This document shows positions 14,242 through 20,247 of a stretch of DNA of 20,399 bases, piece after piece; positions within the stretch are counted from its first letter, which is position 1; every line of letters begins with the position of its first letter. Source of the DNA: a virus; the IMG/VR virus record IMGVR_UViG_3300017758_000199, positions 1 through 20,399 of that record; one strand, 5' to 3'. The position numbers were made by a program, and so were the translations under genes. The notes below the pieces were generated by a model, which saw only the letters and a program-made list of their open reading frames with translations, was not told where the DNA came from and ran no database searches.

Positions 14242-16128
14242 ATGACAGTAGAAGAACTCTACGGAGACTTTATCCATAAGTCCCGATACGCAAGATATTT
14301 AGAAAACCAAAAGAGACGAGAGACATGGCAAGAGACTGTAGATCGATACATCGATTTTATGTCGACCAAGGCTCCGGCTATAACCCAAGAAACTTGGCAA
14401 GAAATAAGGCACGCTATCATTACTAAGCAAGTAATGCCTAGCATGAGAGCCTTAATGACTGCAGGTCCTGCATTGGACCGAGACAATACCTGTGGCTATA
14501 ACTGTTCTTATTTGGTCGCTGATGACCCCAAGGCCTTCGACGAGGCTATGTTCATACTTATGTGTGGTACAGGTGTGGGCTTCAGTGTTGAGAGACAATA
14601 TATTAATCAGCTTCCTGAAGTCCCTGAGCGCCTCTTTGCATCTGATACTGTAATTAAGGTATCTGACAGCAAAGAAGGATGGTCCAAGGCCTTTAGAATG
14701 CTGATAGCGCTGCTATATGCAGGTGAAAAACCAAACTGGGATGTCACCAAGGTACGTGCAGCAGGTGAACGGCTAAAGCAGTTCGGAGGCAGAGCCTCAG
14801 GACCTGAGCCGCTGGTAGACTTGTTTGAGTTTACTGTGAACCTGTTCAGCAATGCCAAAGGACGTAGACTCTCTTCGATTGAATGCCATGATCTGTTTTG
14901 TAAGATAGGTGAGATTGTAGTCGTTGGGGGAGTTAGACGCTCAGCGATGATTAGCCTGTCCAACTTGACTGATGACCGTATGCGTCATGCTAAGTCAGGC
15001 GAGTGGTGGAACCAGAATAAACAGCGAGCACTCGCTAACAACTCAGTGTCGTTTACTGAGAAGCCTGATGTAGGTGCATTCTTACGTGAATGGACTTCAC
15101 TCTATGAGAGTAAATCAGGTGAGCGAGGTATCTTCAACCGCGTTGCAAGTCAAAAGCAAGCGGAGAAGTATGGCAGGAGAGATCCTAACCATGAGTTCGG
15201 CACAAATCCGTGCAGCGAAATAATTTTACGACCATACCAGTTCTGTAATCTGACCGAGGTCGTCATAAGACCCGAAGATGACAAAGATAGCCTCTGTAAG
15301 AAAGTGAGACTCGCAAGCATCTTGGGCACTATTCAAGCGACGCTAGTCAACTTTCCGTACTTGCGTCGAGTGTGGGAAAAGAACACTGCTGAAGAACGAC
15401 TACTAGGTGTATCGCTTACAGGTATCATGGATAACAAACTGATGAACTCGGTTACTGAAACAGCCAAAGATACGTTAGAAGCTATGCGTGTTGCAGCAGT
15501 ATCAGCAAATGCCGAGCATGCAGATATGTTAGGTATTCCGCGATCAACAGCCATCACTTGCGTTAAGCCAAGTGGTACTGTTAGTCAGCTGGTCGATGCA
15601 GCCTCAGGTATTCATACGAGGCATAGTGACTTTTACTTCCGCACAGTGCGTGGAGACAATAAAGATCCTTTGACACAGTTCATGGTCGATCAAGGTATCC
15701 ACGCTGAACCTGATGTAATGAACCCTGAAACAACTACGGTGCTAACGTTTCCAATAATGTCACCACAGGATGCAATTACGCGTGAGAACCTTACGGCTAT
15801 TGAACATCTGGAACTATGGAAGATGTATCAAGAGTTTTGGTGCGAACACAAACCATCGATAACCATTAGCGTACATGAACACGAGTGGCCTGAAGTTGGC
15901 GCTTGGGTGTTTAACAACTTTGACGATATTTCAGGTATTTCGTTTCTGCCACACGACGGCGGCAGCTACAGACAAGCACCATATCAAGAAGTTGAATACG
16001 AGGACTACTTAGAGATGGCAAACCTGTTTCCAAAGAAAATAGAGTGGAACGACATGGTCGAAGAAGAAGACACAACAACAGGCTCACAAGAGTTAGCGTG
16101 CAGCTCAGGCAGCTGCGAAATTATGTAG
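14242..16128 (+). CDS. nrdJ: Class II (adenosylcobalamin-dependent) ribonucleotide reductase
   Basis: A 628-residue reductase that makes deoxynucleotides for phage replication. Cys84 and Cys88 stand in NTCGYNCSY. The active-site loop has Cys324-Ser-Glu326 in GTNPCSEI and Cys335 in FCNLTEV, the same Cys-x-Glu and 11-residue spacing as Lactobacillus leichmannii NrdJ Cys408/Glu410/Cys419. ITCVKPSGTVSQL is the phosphate-binding loop. The C-terminus ends ELACSSGSCEIM, a shuttling Cys pair. Absence of NrdB-like or activase genes supports the B12-dependent class, so host or environmental cobalamin is needed. A T7-like promoter lies upstream. I see no ideal Shine-Dalgarno at 14242. Confidence 0.93.
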   Translation: MTVEELYGDFIHKSRYARYLENQKRRETWQETVDRYIDFMSTKAPAITQETWQEIRHAIITKQVMPSMRALMTAGPALDRDNTCGYNCSYLVADDPKAFDEAMFILMCGTGVGFSVERQYINQLPEVPERLFASDTVIKVSDSKEGWSKAFRMLIALLYAGEKPNWDVTKVRAAGERLKQFGGRASGPEPLVDLFEFTVNLFSNAKGRRLSSIECHDLFCKIGEIVVVGGVRRSAMISLSNLTDDRMRHAKSGEWWNQNKQRALANNSVSFTEKPDVGAFLREWTSLYESKSGERGIFNRVASQKQAEKYGRRDPNHEFGTNPCSEIILRPYQFCNLTEVVIRPEDDKDSLCKKVRLASILGTIQATLVNFPYLRRVWEKNTAEERLLGVSLTGIMDNKLMNSVTETAKDTLEAMRVAAVSANAEHADMLGIPRSTAITCVKPSGTVSQLVDAASGIHTRHSDFYFRTVRGDNKDPLTQFMVDQGIHAEPDVMNPETTTVLTFPIMSPQDAITRENLTAIEHLELWKMYQEFWCEHKPSITISVHEHEWPEVGAWVFNNFDDISGISFLPHDGGSYRQAPYQEVEYEDYLEMANLFPKKIEWNDMVEEEDTTTGSQELACSSGSCEIM

Positions 16129-16137
16129 GAGGTTTTC

Positions 16138-16158
16138 ATGAAACCGTGCAAACGATAA
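16138..16158 (+). CDS. Six-codon leader ORF (MKPCKR)
   Basis: AGGAGG, the best Shine-Dalgarno in this area, precedes ATG at 16138 and opens a frame of six codons that stops at TAAATG, where the oxygenase ATG at 16159 begins. It could be a coupling or leader peptide, or the remnant of a lost gene start. Confidence 0.45.
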   Translation: MKPCKR

Positions 16159-17241
16159 ATGCCACCACGCAATCACAAAGCGTGGCTTAAAACACCTAAA
16201 ATAGAACACATCAGTTCGCTTATATATTCTGACTATGATTTGTATGAGCAAGAGATCGAAAAGATCTTCAGCAAAGTGTGGGTTCCTGTGTGTCACGAAA
16301 GTGAGCTACCTGAGGTAGGTCGTTTCCGTACATCACAAATTGCACACAAAACAATACTTATCGTTAATGAACAGGATGGAATACAGTCGTATCTGTATCA
16401 CAATCCAGGTGTCGTTAAAGTAGCAGGGTATGTTAGCGAACTTGATTACGCAGGCTGGGACAAGCTGCACACCGAAGTAAATTATGGCGGTATGGTATGG
16501 ACTACGTTAGATCGTAATCCAAGCCAAAGTCTCGAGCAGTGGTTAGATGGTGCCTTTGATTGTATCGATAGTGCCATCAACACTGAACCGCTTGAGGTAT
16601 TTCATTATCACAAAGCGATCATCGGTACTAATTACAAGCTATGGCACGACACAAACAGTGAATTTTATCACGACTTCATGCACTACCATAACCGTGTAAC
16701 TGGCTTTAACGATGCTTACTTTGCGCGCAAAAATATACCGTTCAGTAATGGACACGTGAACGTTAGCAGCTTCACCGTTAACTACGAAGAGTATGAAGGC
16801 TTTGAAGATAGAGGCGAGTTGTCGTTTCCTTCGCTGCCTCCTAACCAATGGTATATGGTCGATCTGTTCCCAGGCTTTAATTTTAACTTACGTGGCAGCG
16901 CGTATCGCTCAGATAGCGTTACACCGCTTGGCCCTGACAAGGTACTCATTGAATTTCGTGGGTATGGGTTGAAGAGCGACACACCAGAAGAACGAGCTAC
17001 TCGTATTGAACATCACAACTCTATTTGGGGACCATTCGGTAGAAACCTACACGAAGACCTAATTGGTGTTGCTGGTCAAGGTACGACGATGCGACCTGGT
17101 ACTGAACCTCGCAACATCTTACATGGGCGTCACGAAAATCAAACAATCCACGACGAAGTTGGTATGCGTCATTATTACGCTGAATGGAGTAAGTGGATGG
17201 GAGTAACAGCCGATGGGCAACAAGCGCGGCTTGTGGGATAA
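16159..17241 (+). CDS. Rieske-type oxygenase alpha subunit lacking the Rieske domain core
   Basis: A 360-residue member of the Rieske non-haem iron oxygenase family. The N-terminus matches (EIEKIFSKVWVPVCHESELP, VGRFRTSQI, TILIVNEQDG). The C-terminal catalytic domain is also present: NYKLWHD, then EFYHDFMHYHN with Glu168 and His171, and NLHEDLIGVAGQG with Asp300 as likely third iron ligand, ending RHENQTIHDE. Between Gly74 and Gly84 the usual ~45-50 residues with the CxH...CxxH cluster ligands are gone; only YHNPGVVKVAG, like the end of a CPYHxW...G segment, remains. The second His is also shifted: the family has H-x4-H, here His175 (+4) and His177 (+6). No [2Fe-2S] centre can be bound. Substrate unknown. 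It follows nrdJ by 30 bp and is read through a leader ORF. Confidence 0.82.
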   Translation: MPPRNHKAWLKTPKIEHISSLIYSDYDLYEQEIEKIFSKVWVPVCHESELPEVGRFRTSQIAHKTILIVNEQDGIQSYLYHNPGVVKVAGYVSELDYAGWDKLHTEVNYGGMVWTTLDRNPSQSLEQWLDGAFDCIDSAINTEPLEVFHYHKAIIGTNYKLWHDTNSEFYHDFMHYHNRVTGFNDAYFARKNIPFSNGHVNVSSFTVNYEEYEGFEDRGELSFPSLPPNQWYMVDLFPGFNFNLRGSAYRSDSVTPLGPDKVLIEFRGYGLKSDTPEERATRIEHHNSIWGPFGRNLHEDLIGVAGQGTTMRPGTEPRNILHGRHENQTIHDEVGMRHYYAEWSKWMGVTADGQQARLVG

Positions 17242-17365
17242 TATCCACGCAAAACGTAAACGTATAAAAGCAGGTAGCGGCGAGACTATGCGAAAGCCTG
17301 GTAGTAAAGGTGCACCGACAAAAACTGCACTTAAAAAATCGCAAACGAAGAAAAAAATAGGCTGA
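17213..17365 (+). CDS. Small basic phage protein (DUF5872-like)
   Basis: A 50-residue, Lys/Arg-rich protein. MGNKRGLWDNIHAKRKRIKA followed by GSGETMRKPGSKGAPT is a pattern I recall from a widespread family of uncharacterised marine-virus proteins (possibly DUF5872). It overlaps the oxygenase 3' end by 29 bp in another frame and ends inside the terminator stem. The charge suggests nucleic-acid binding; no function is known to me. Confidence 0.7.
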   Translation: MGNKRGLWDNIHAKRKRIKAGSGETMRKPGSKGAPTKTALKKSQTKKKIG

Positions 17366-17388
17366 GGGCTAACGCCCTCAACCTTGTT
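17363..17388. terminator. Bidirectional terminator between convergent blocks
   Basis: TGAGGGC (17363-17369) pairs with GCCCTCA (17374-17380) around TAAC. On the plus strand CCTTGTTTT follows; on the minus strand CCTATTTTTTT follows, so it can end both transcripts. Stop codons of both flanking genes lie in the stem. Confidence 0.82.
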
Positions 17389-17581
17389 TTAGCAATTCTT
17401 TCAGATCTTCGTTATACGCATCGTATGCCTCTTTCGCATCCCAGTAAGCATTCATAAATACTGCTTTGCGAAACGCACGATTGTCTTCAAGAAAGAAGTC
17501 GCACATCTCATTAATACGATGTTCGCTCAGATTAGACTCAGCAGCAAACTTGGCAAAGAAACGATAATGTTTACGTGTCAT
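17378..17581 (-). CDS. Small hypothetical protein
   Basis: A 67-residue, mostly helical protein rich in aromatic and charged residues (YRFFAKFAAESNLSEHRINE, AYWDAKEAYDAYNEDL). Not recognised. GAGGA precedes the start, and the upstream micro-ORF ends two bases before its ATG. Last gene of the first minus-strand cassette. Confidence 0.65.
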   Translation of the reverse strand: MTRKHYRFFAKFAAESNLSEHRINEMCDFFLEDNRAFRKAVFMNAYWDAKEAYDAYNEDLKELLKQG

Positions 17582-17582
17582 G

Positions 17583-17675
17583 TTATTGTCCTCGATTTGG
17601 ATTAAATAAAAGAAACATAATGGCCGCCGTGATTAACACGACGACCACTATAAGAAGTCGCTTTAGCCACTTCAT
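17583..17675 (-). CDS. 30-residue membrane micro-protein
   Basis: The ATG overlaps the stop of the upstream gene (ATGA). The product is a basic start (MKWLKRLL), a hydrophobic helix (IVVVVLITAAIMFLLF) and a short polar tail. The overlap and tight spacing to the next gene support translation. It looks like a single-TM peptide; function unknown, possibly membrane-directed host takeover. Confidence 0.55.
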   Translation of the reverse strand: MKWLKRLLIVVVVLITAAIMFLLFNPNRGQ

Positions 17676-18076
17676 GCTTCTTCACACTCTTCAATATCGA
17701 TGTCATAGTTGTGCACGCAGTAATCATCACACTCGAAGTCACCAGTAATTATGTCATGGCCATCTAAGCCTTCGACAATATTTCTAGCTGTCTCTTCATC
17801 GGGTGCAGACACTTTGATTTGTGCTTGGAACGTCACAGATACTTCTAACTCGAACATCTTAATGAGTAAGATTTCTTCGACTGCAGATACTGCATCGCTG
17901 ACGTCACAACCATCTTCGGTGTTGCCCATAATTTCGAGCATATCGATGATGCATTGACGCTTGTCCTCACCGTCTAACTTTTCAAACAATGAGACAACCG
18001 TTATAGGCTGTTGCTCGGAGTTAAGTTCGTTATGGGCAAGGCTAATATTTTCATTTAGAAAACATGATAAAGACAT
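17672..18076 (-). CDS. Hypothetical acidic protein
   Basis: A 134-residue protein I do not recognise. The C-terminal part from about residue 74 (MFELEVSVTFQAQIKVSAPD, then EETARNIVEGL) looks like a compact alpha/beta domain and ends in a strongly acidic tail with several Cys (DFECDDYCVHNYDIDIEECE). The start has AAGGAG eight bases upstream. It opens the first minus-strand cassette, behind a bipartite element at 18092-18129. Confidence 0.7.
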   Translation of the reverse strand: MSLSCFLNENISLAHNELNSEQQPITVVSLFEKLDGEDKRQCIIDMLEIMGNTEDGCDVSDAVSAVEEILLIKMFELEVSVTFQAQIKVSAPDEETARNIVEGLDGHDIITGDFECDDYCVHNYDIDIEECEEA

Positions 18077-18091
18077 TTTATTCTCCTTGGT

Positions 18092-18129
18092 TAGTTGTCC
18101 ATGGAGGCCTAAAAAAGGCGTCTGAAATT
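18092..18129 (-). promoter_or_regulatory. Bipartite repeat element, copy 1
   Basis: Read on the minus strand: AATTTCAGACGC, exactly 16 nt, then TGGACAACTAA, then the ribosome binding site of the 18076 gene. The AGACG core can also pair with CGTCT just upstream. It lies directly after a terminator T-run. Proposed promoter; function not shown. Confidence 0.6.
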
Positions 18130-18135
18130 AAGACG

Positions 18136-18162
18136 AAAAAAAACCTCTCCGAAGAGAGGCAG
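18136..18162 (-). terminator. Terminator with TTCG loop
   Basis: On the minus strand, GCCTCTC-TTCG-GAGAGGT is followed by eight T. It ends the cassette of the 18600 gene. Confidence 0.88.
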
Positions 18163-18174
18163 TTTTGCGTAAGG

Positions 18175-18600
18175 TTATGCGTAGACTTTTTGTTTTGCTT
18201 GCAATTCGATCACGTTTGCTTGATATCGAAGATTGTCAATTTTCTTCTGCATCGTTGGTGTGATGCCAGTTTCAATTTCGTGAATAAGATTATTTTCGGC
18301 ATCTGTATCTACGCTGCAATAAACATCAAAATAAACACCGTATTCGTGACGTAAATTTGTGAATGCGTTTGGATGAAGAAGTTTGCCGTTAACTTTACGT
18401 GGACCTCTTGCCATTATAGTAATCTTACGAAGTGCAAACCTATCACAGTACGTCCCAAGTTTACGGGCCATTTTACGTGTCGCTTTATTTTGAGCGCGTA
18501 CACGCTTTTTCAAACCTAATAATACAGGATCGTCTTTTACGTATACCGAAAACTTATAATTAAATGTTTTACGGTTACTCATGGAAGTTAAAAAAGCCAT
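18175..18600 (-). CDS. Hypothetical basic protein
   Basis: A 141-residue, Lys/Arg-rich protein. The middle (KKRVRAQNKATRKMARKLG, ALRKITIMARGPRKVNGKLL) is strongly basic, the C-terminal half more mixed (EYGVYFDVYCSVDTDAENNL, ITPTMQKKIDNLRYQANVIE). Not recognised; nucleic-acid binding is plausible from charge alone. GGAG lies seven bases before the ATG at 18600; Met7 is an alternative start without such a site. A single-gene cassette with bipartite element upstream and TTCG terminator downstream. Confidence 0.7.
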   Translation of the reverse strand: MAFLTSMSNRKTFNYKFSVYVKDDPVLLGLKKRVRAQNKATRKMARKLGTYCDRFALRKITIMARGPRKVNGKLLHPNAFTNLRHEYGVYFDVYCSVDTDAENNLIHEIETGITPTMQKKIDNLRYQANVIELQAKQKVYA

Positions 18601-18615
18601 TCGACACTCCTTGGT

Positions 18616-18653
18616 TAGTTGTCCATTAAGGTGTCAAATGTGCGTCTGAAAAT
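18616..18653 (-). promoter_or_regulatory. Bipartite repeat element, copy 2
   Basis: Minus strand: ATTTTCAGACGC, 16 nt, TGGACAACTAA, then CCAAGGAG. From TGGACAAC through AAGGAG it is identical to copy 1. Confidence 0.6.
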
Positions 18654-18671
18654 GTTCGACGAAGTTAATCG

Positions 18672-18695
18672 AAAAAAAAGAGCGCCGAAGCGCTC
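18672..18695 (-). terminator. Terminator with TTCG loop
   Basis: On the minus strand, GAGCGC-TTCG-GCGCTC is followed by eight T. It overlaps the stop region of the 18694 gene. Confidence 0.88.
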
Positions 18696-18849
18696 AATCT
18701 TGTTCTTCGTCTTCAAAATATATAGCAAAAACGTGTGCTAATTTATCGAGTGTTTCTCTGCCGCTCGAACTTACACGATCGTATTCCCATTCGCACAAAT
18801 CTCTAATATAACCGCGAAGTTGTTCGGTCTCTTTTTCATTTAGCTGCAT
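18694..18849 (-). CDS. Small hypothetical protein
   Basis: A 51-residue acidic protein (MQLNEKETEQLRGYIRDLCE, ending FEDEEQD), helical, not recognised. I chose the ATG at 18849 because GGAGG lies seven bases upstream; the in-frame ATG at 18894 lies within the previous gene without a site. It overlaps the upstream gene by 14 bp. Confidence 0.6.
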   Translation of the reverse strand: MQLNEKETEQLRGYIRDLCEWEYDRVSSSGRETLDKLAHVFAIYFEDEEQD

Positions 18850-19090
18850 TTCGTGCCTCCAATAATTCATTAATTTTATTAATCGCAAAAGCAATAGACG
18901 TATATTCGCCGTGATCTATAAATGTCGAACCGTCTCGTTCATTAACAATATAAGAGTCAATGTGATACGGACCGCTTTCAGAACTACACACTTGAATATT
19001 AAAATTCTCATGATTGCGAATTTCAAAATGATCGTCTTCAACTGATGGATCATCGCTATGAATTAATTTTAATGAGTCAATATCGATCAT
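18836..19090 (-). CDS. Hypothetical protein
   Basis: An 84-residue acidic protein, not recognised. It appears to be a small beta-then-helix domain: strands around FEIRNHENFNIQVCS, YHIDSYIVNERDGSTFIDHG, then helix SIAFAINKINELLEA. GGAGA precedes the start, which overlaps the stop of the upstream micro-ORF (ATGA). Middle gene of a three-gene cassette. Confidence 0.65.
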   Translation of the reverse strand: MIDIDSLKLIHSDDPSVEDDHFEIRNHENFNIQVCSSESGPYHIDSYIVNERDGSTFIDHGEYTSIAFAINKINELLEARNAAK

Positions 19091-19188
19091 GACATGTCTC
19101 CAAATATCATTAACAAAAATAATACTTGAGCGAGTACGCCACCGATCAAAATCAATTCAAAAAGACCGATTAATAGTTGCTTAATCAT
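19087..19188 (-). CDS. 33-residue membrane micro-protein
   Basis: GAGGAGAT directly precedes this ATG, so a real start is likely. The product (MIKQLLIGLFELILIGG, then VLAQVLFLLMIFGD) is almost entirely one hydrophobic helix. It opens the third cassette, directly behind a bipartite element. Same size class and topology as the 17583 micro-protein. Confidence 0.6.
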   Translation of the reverse strand: MIKQLLIGLFELILIGGVLAQVLFLLMIFGDMS

Positions 19189-19203
19189 AGGTATCTCCTC
19201 ACA

Positions 19204-19240
19204 TAGTTATCCATTATGTGTTAAAAAAGGCGTTTGAATT
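19204..19240 (-). promoter_or_regulatory. Bipartite repeat element, copy 3
   Basis: Minus strand: AATTCAAACGC, 16 nt, TGGATAACTATG, then GAGGAG. Two substitutions from the consensus, same spacing. Confidence 0.55.
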
Positions 19241-19246
19241 TGAGCG

Positions 19247-19284
19247 AAAAAAAAGACACAAAACGACTAATGTCATTTCGTGTC
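19247..19284 (-). terminator. Terminator of the 19545 gene cassette
   Basis: On the minus strand, GACACGAAATGA pairs with TCGTTTTGTGTC around a short loop, followed by eight T. Confidence 0.82.
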
Positions 19285-19290
19285 ATATTT

Positions 19291-19545
19291 TTATACTTCG
19301 ATTTCTACATCAAAATCTTCAATGTGTTCATTGATTAAAATTTCGTAGAAATTATAAAGAATATCATTATATCGATCTGCATATTTATTATCTTCTTCGT
19401 CAGTCGAATTTTCGTCGACAGTCATTTCTTTATTTAATTTTATTGTAACAAAATTGACAACATCGTCATTATTACAAAAATCTGAATAATCGTTATTAGC
19501 TGCAATTGAATAGAAATATTTATAATCTTTAATATTGATAAGCAT
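19291..19545 (-). CDS. Hypothetical acidic protein
   Basis: An 84-residue, very acidic, Asn- and Tyr-rich protein (NNDYSDFCNNDDVVNFVTI, ENSTDEEDNKYADRYNDILY). No domain recognised. Such small acidic early phage proteins can be inhibitors or DNA mimics, but nothing here proves it. GGAGAATTAA precedes the start. A single-gene cassette with element copy 4 upstream. Confidence 0.65.
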   Translation of the reverse strand: MLINIKDYKYFYSIAANNDYSDFCNNDDVVNFVTIKLNKEMTVDENSTDEEDNKYADRYNDILYNFYEILINEHIEDFDVEIEV

Positions 19546-19563
19546 TTAATTCTCCAATTTTAT

Positions 19564-19601
19564 AAGTTGTCCAATAAGGCTTAAAATTGGCGTATGAAAT
19601 T
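19564..19601 (-). promoter_or_regulatory. Bipartite repeat element, copy 4
   Basis: Minus strand: ATAATTTCATACGC, 16 nt, TGGACAACTTATAA, then TTGGAG. Confidence 0.55.
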
Positions 19602-19605
19602 ATGC

Positions 19606-19644
19606 GAAAAAAAAGAGCGAAATGACTTTCGTCATCTCACTCTC
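19606..19644 (-). terminator. Terminator of the metallopeptidase cassette
   Basis: On the minus strand, GAGTGAGATGAC-GAAA-GTCATTTCGCTC (one mismatch, G-T pairs) is followed by eight T. Confidence 0.82.
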
Positions 19645-19650
19645 ATTTCA

Positions 19651-20124
19651 TTACGAAATCGCTTTCATAACTTTATCAATATACTTTTCTTGCATTTTTC
19701 TCGCTTCGATTTCCCATGGCAAATTACGATAACCTTCGTAATCTTTATTCGCATCAATATCATTATAATTCTTACCGTCAAACGTAACTGTCTTCTTCGA
19801 CTTTTGAATTAATTTCTTTGTCGCGTATTGTTGTGCATGAGTCATTTCGTGAATGATTGTCGAAACGATTTCTTTCAAATCATAACGACGAATATCGATC
19901 GCAATTTCTTTTGTCGAATTTTGATAATAACCGACACGAGATGCTTTACGAATATTTCTAACGAATAAATTTACGTTATCAACTTTGAAAATCTTTTTGC
20001 ATTCATCGAATGCTTTTACAAGATCATCAATATTCGCACGATAAAACTCACGAATTTCTTTAACGTCACATGCTACTGAACCAGTTGCAAATACGTCATC
20101 ACGAACTTCAATAAATTTTGGCAT
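19651..20124 (-). CDS. Zincin-type metallopeptidase-like protein
   Basis: A 157-residue protein with a HExxH zinc motif (IIHEMTHAQQYATKK) and, about 45 residues later, LPWEIEARKMQ, where a Glu could be the third zinc ligand. This pairing occurs in small phage and bacterial zincin-like proteins. It may cleave or merely bind a host protein; the substrate is unknown and there is no signal peptide, so it should act in the cytoplasm. The ATG at 20124 has CGGAGAATTAAA in front, the same site type as the 19545 gene, so the in-frame ATG at 20190 is rejected. Two tandem bipartite elements lie upstream, which is unique in the window. Confidence 0.72.
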   Translation of the reverse strand: MPKFIEVRDDVFATGSVACDVKEIREFYRANIDDLVKAFDECKKIFKVDNVNLFVRNIRKASRVGYYQNSTKEIAIDIRRYDLKEIVSTIIHEMTHAQQYATKKLIQKSKKTVTFDGKNYNDIDANKDYEGYRNLPWEIEARKMQEKYIDKVMKAIS

Positions 20125-20141
20125 TTTAATTCTCCGTTTTT

Positions 20142-20217
20142 TAGTTGTCCATGAAGAGCAATAATTTGCGTATGAAATTATCGTCTTCATTAAGTACTAA
20201 AATTTGCGTATGAAAAT
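20142..20217 (-). promoter_or_regulatory. Tandem bipartite repeat elements, copies 5 and 6
   Basis: Two ATTTCATACGC-type cores on the minus strand (about 20168-20178 and 20206-20216) stand exactly 38 bp apart. The proximal copy has the full TGGACAACTAA after 16 nt; the distal copy has a degraded version (TGAAGACGAT) at the same spacing. Confidence 0.55.
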
Positions 20218-20219
20218 TT

Positions 20220-20247
20220 CGAAAAAAAAAGAGATCCGAAGATCTCT
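20220..20247 (-). terminator. Terminator with TTCG loop
   Basis: On the minus strand, AGAGATC-TTCG-GATCTCT is followed by nine T. It ends the partial gene at the right edge. Confidence 0.88.

Noticed and set aside
14607-14963. Antisense open frame of 118 codons
   Set aside because: It is the mirror of the nrdJ coding frame with no ribosome site or recognisable domain.
18064-18354. Plus-strand open frame of 96 codons in the minus-strand block
   Set aside because: It crosses a terminator and regulatory element and is antisense to the 18175-18600 gene; no ribosome site.
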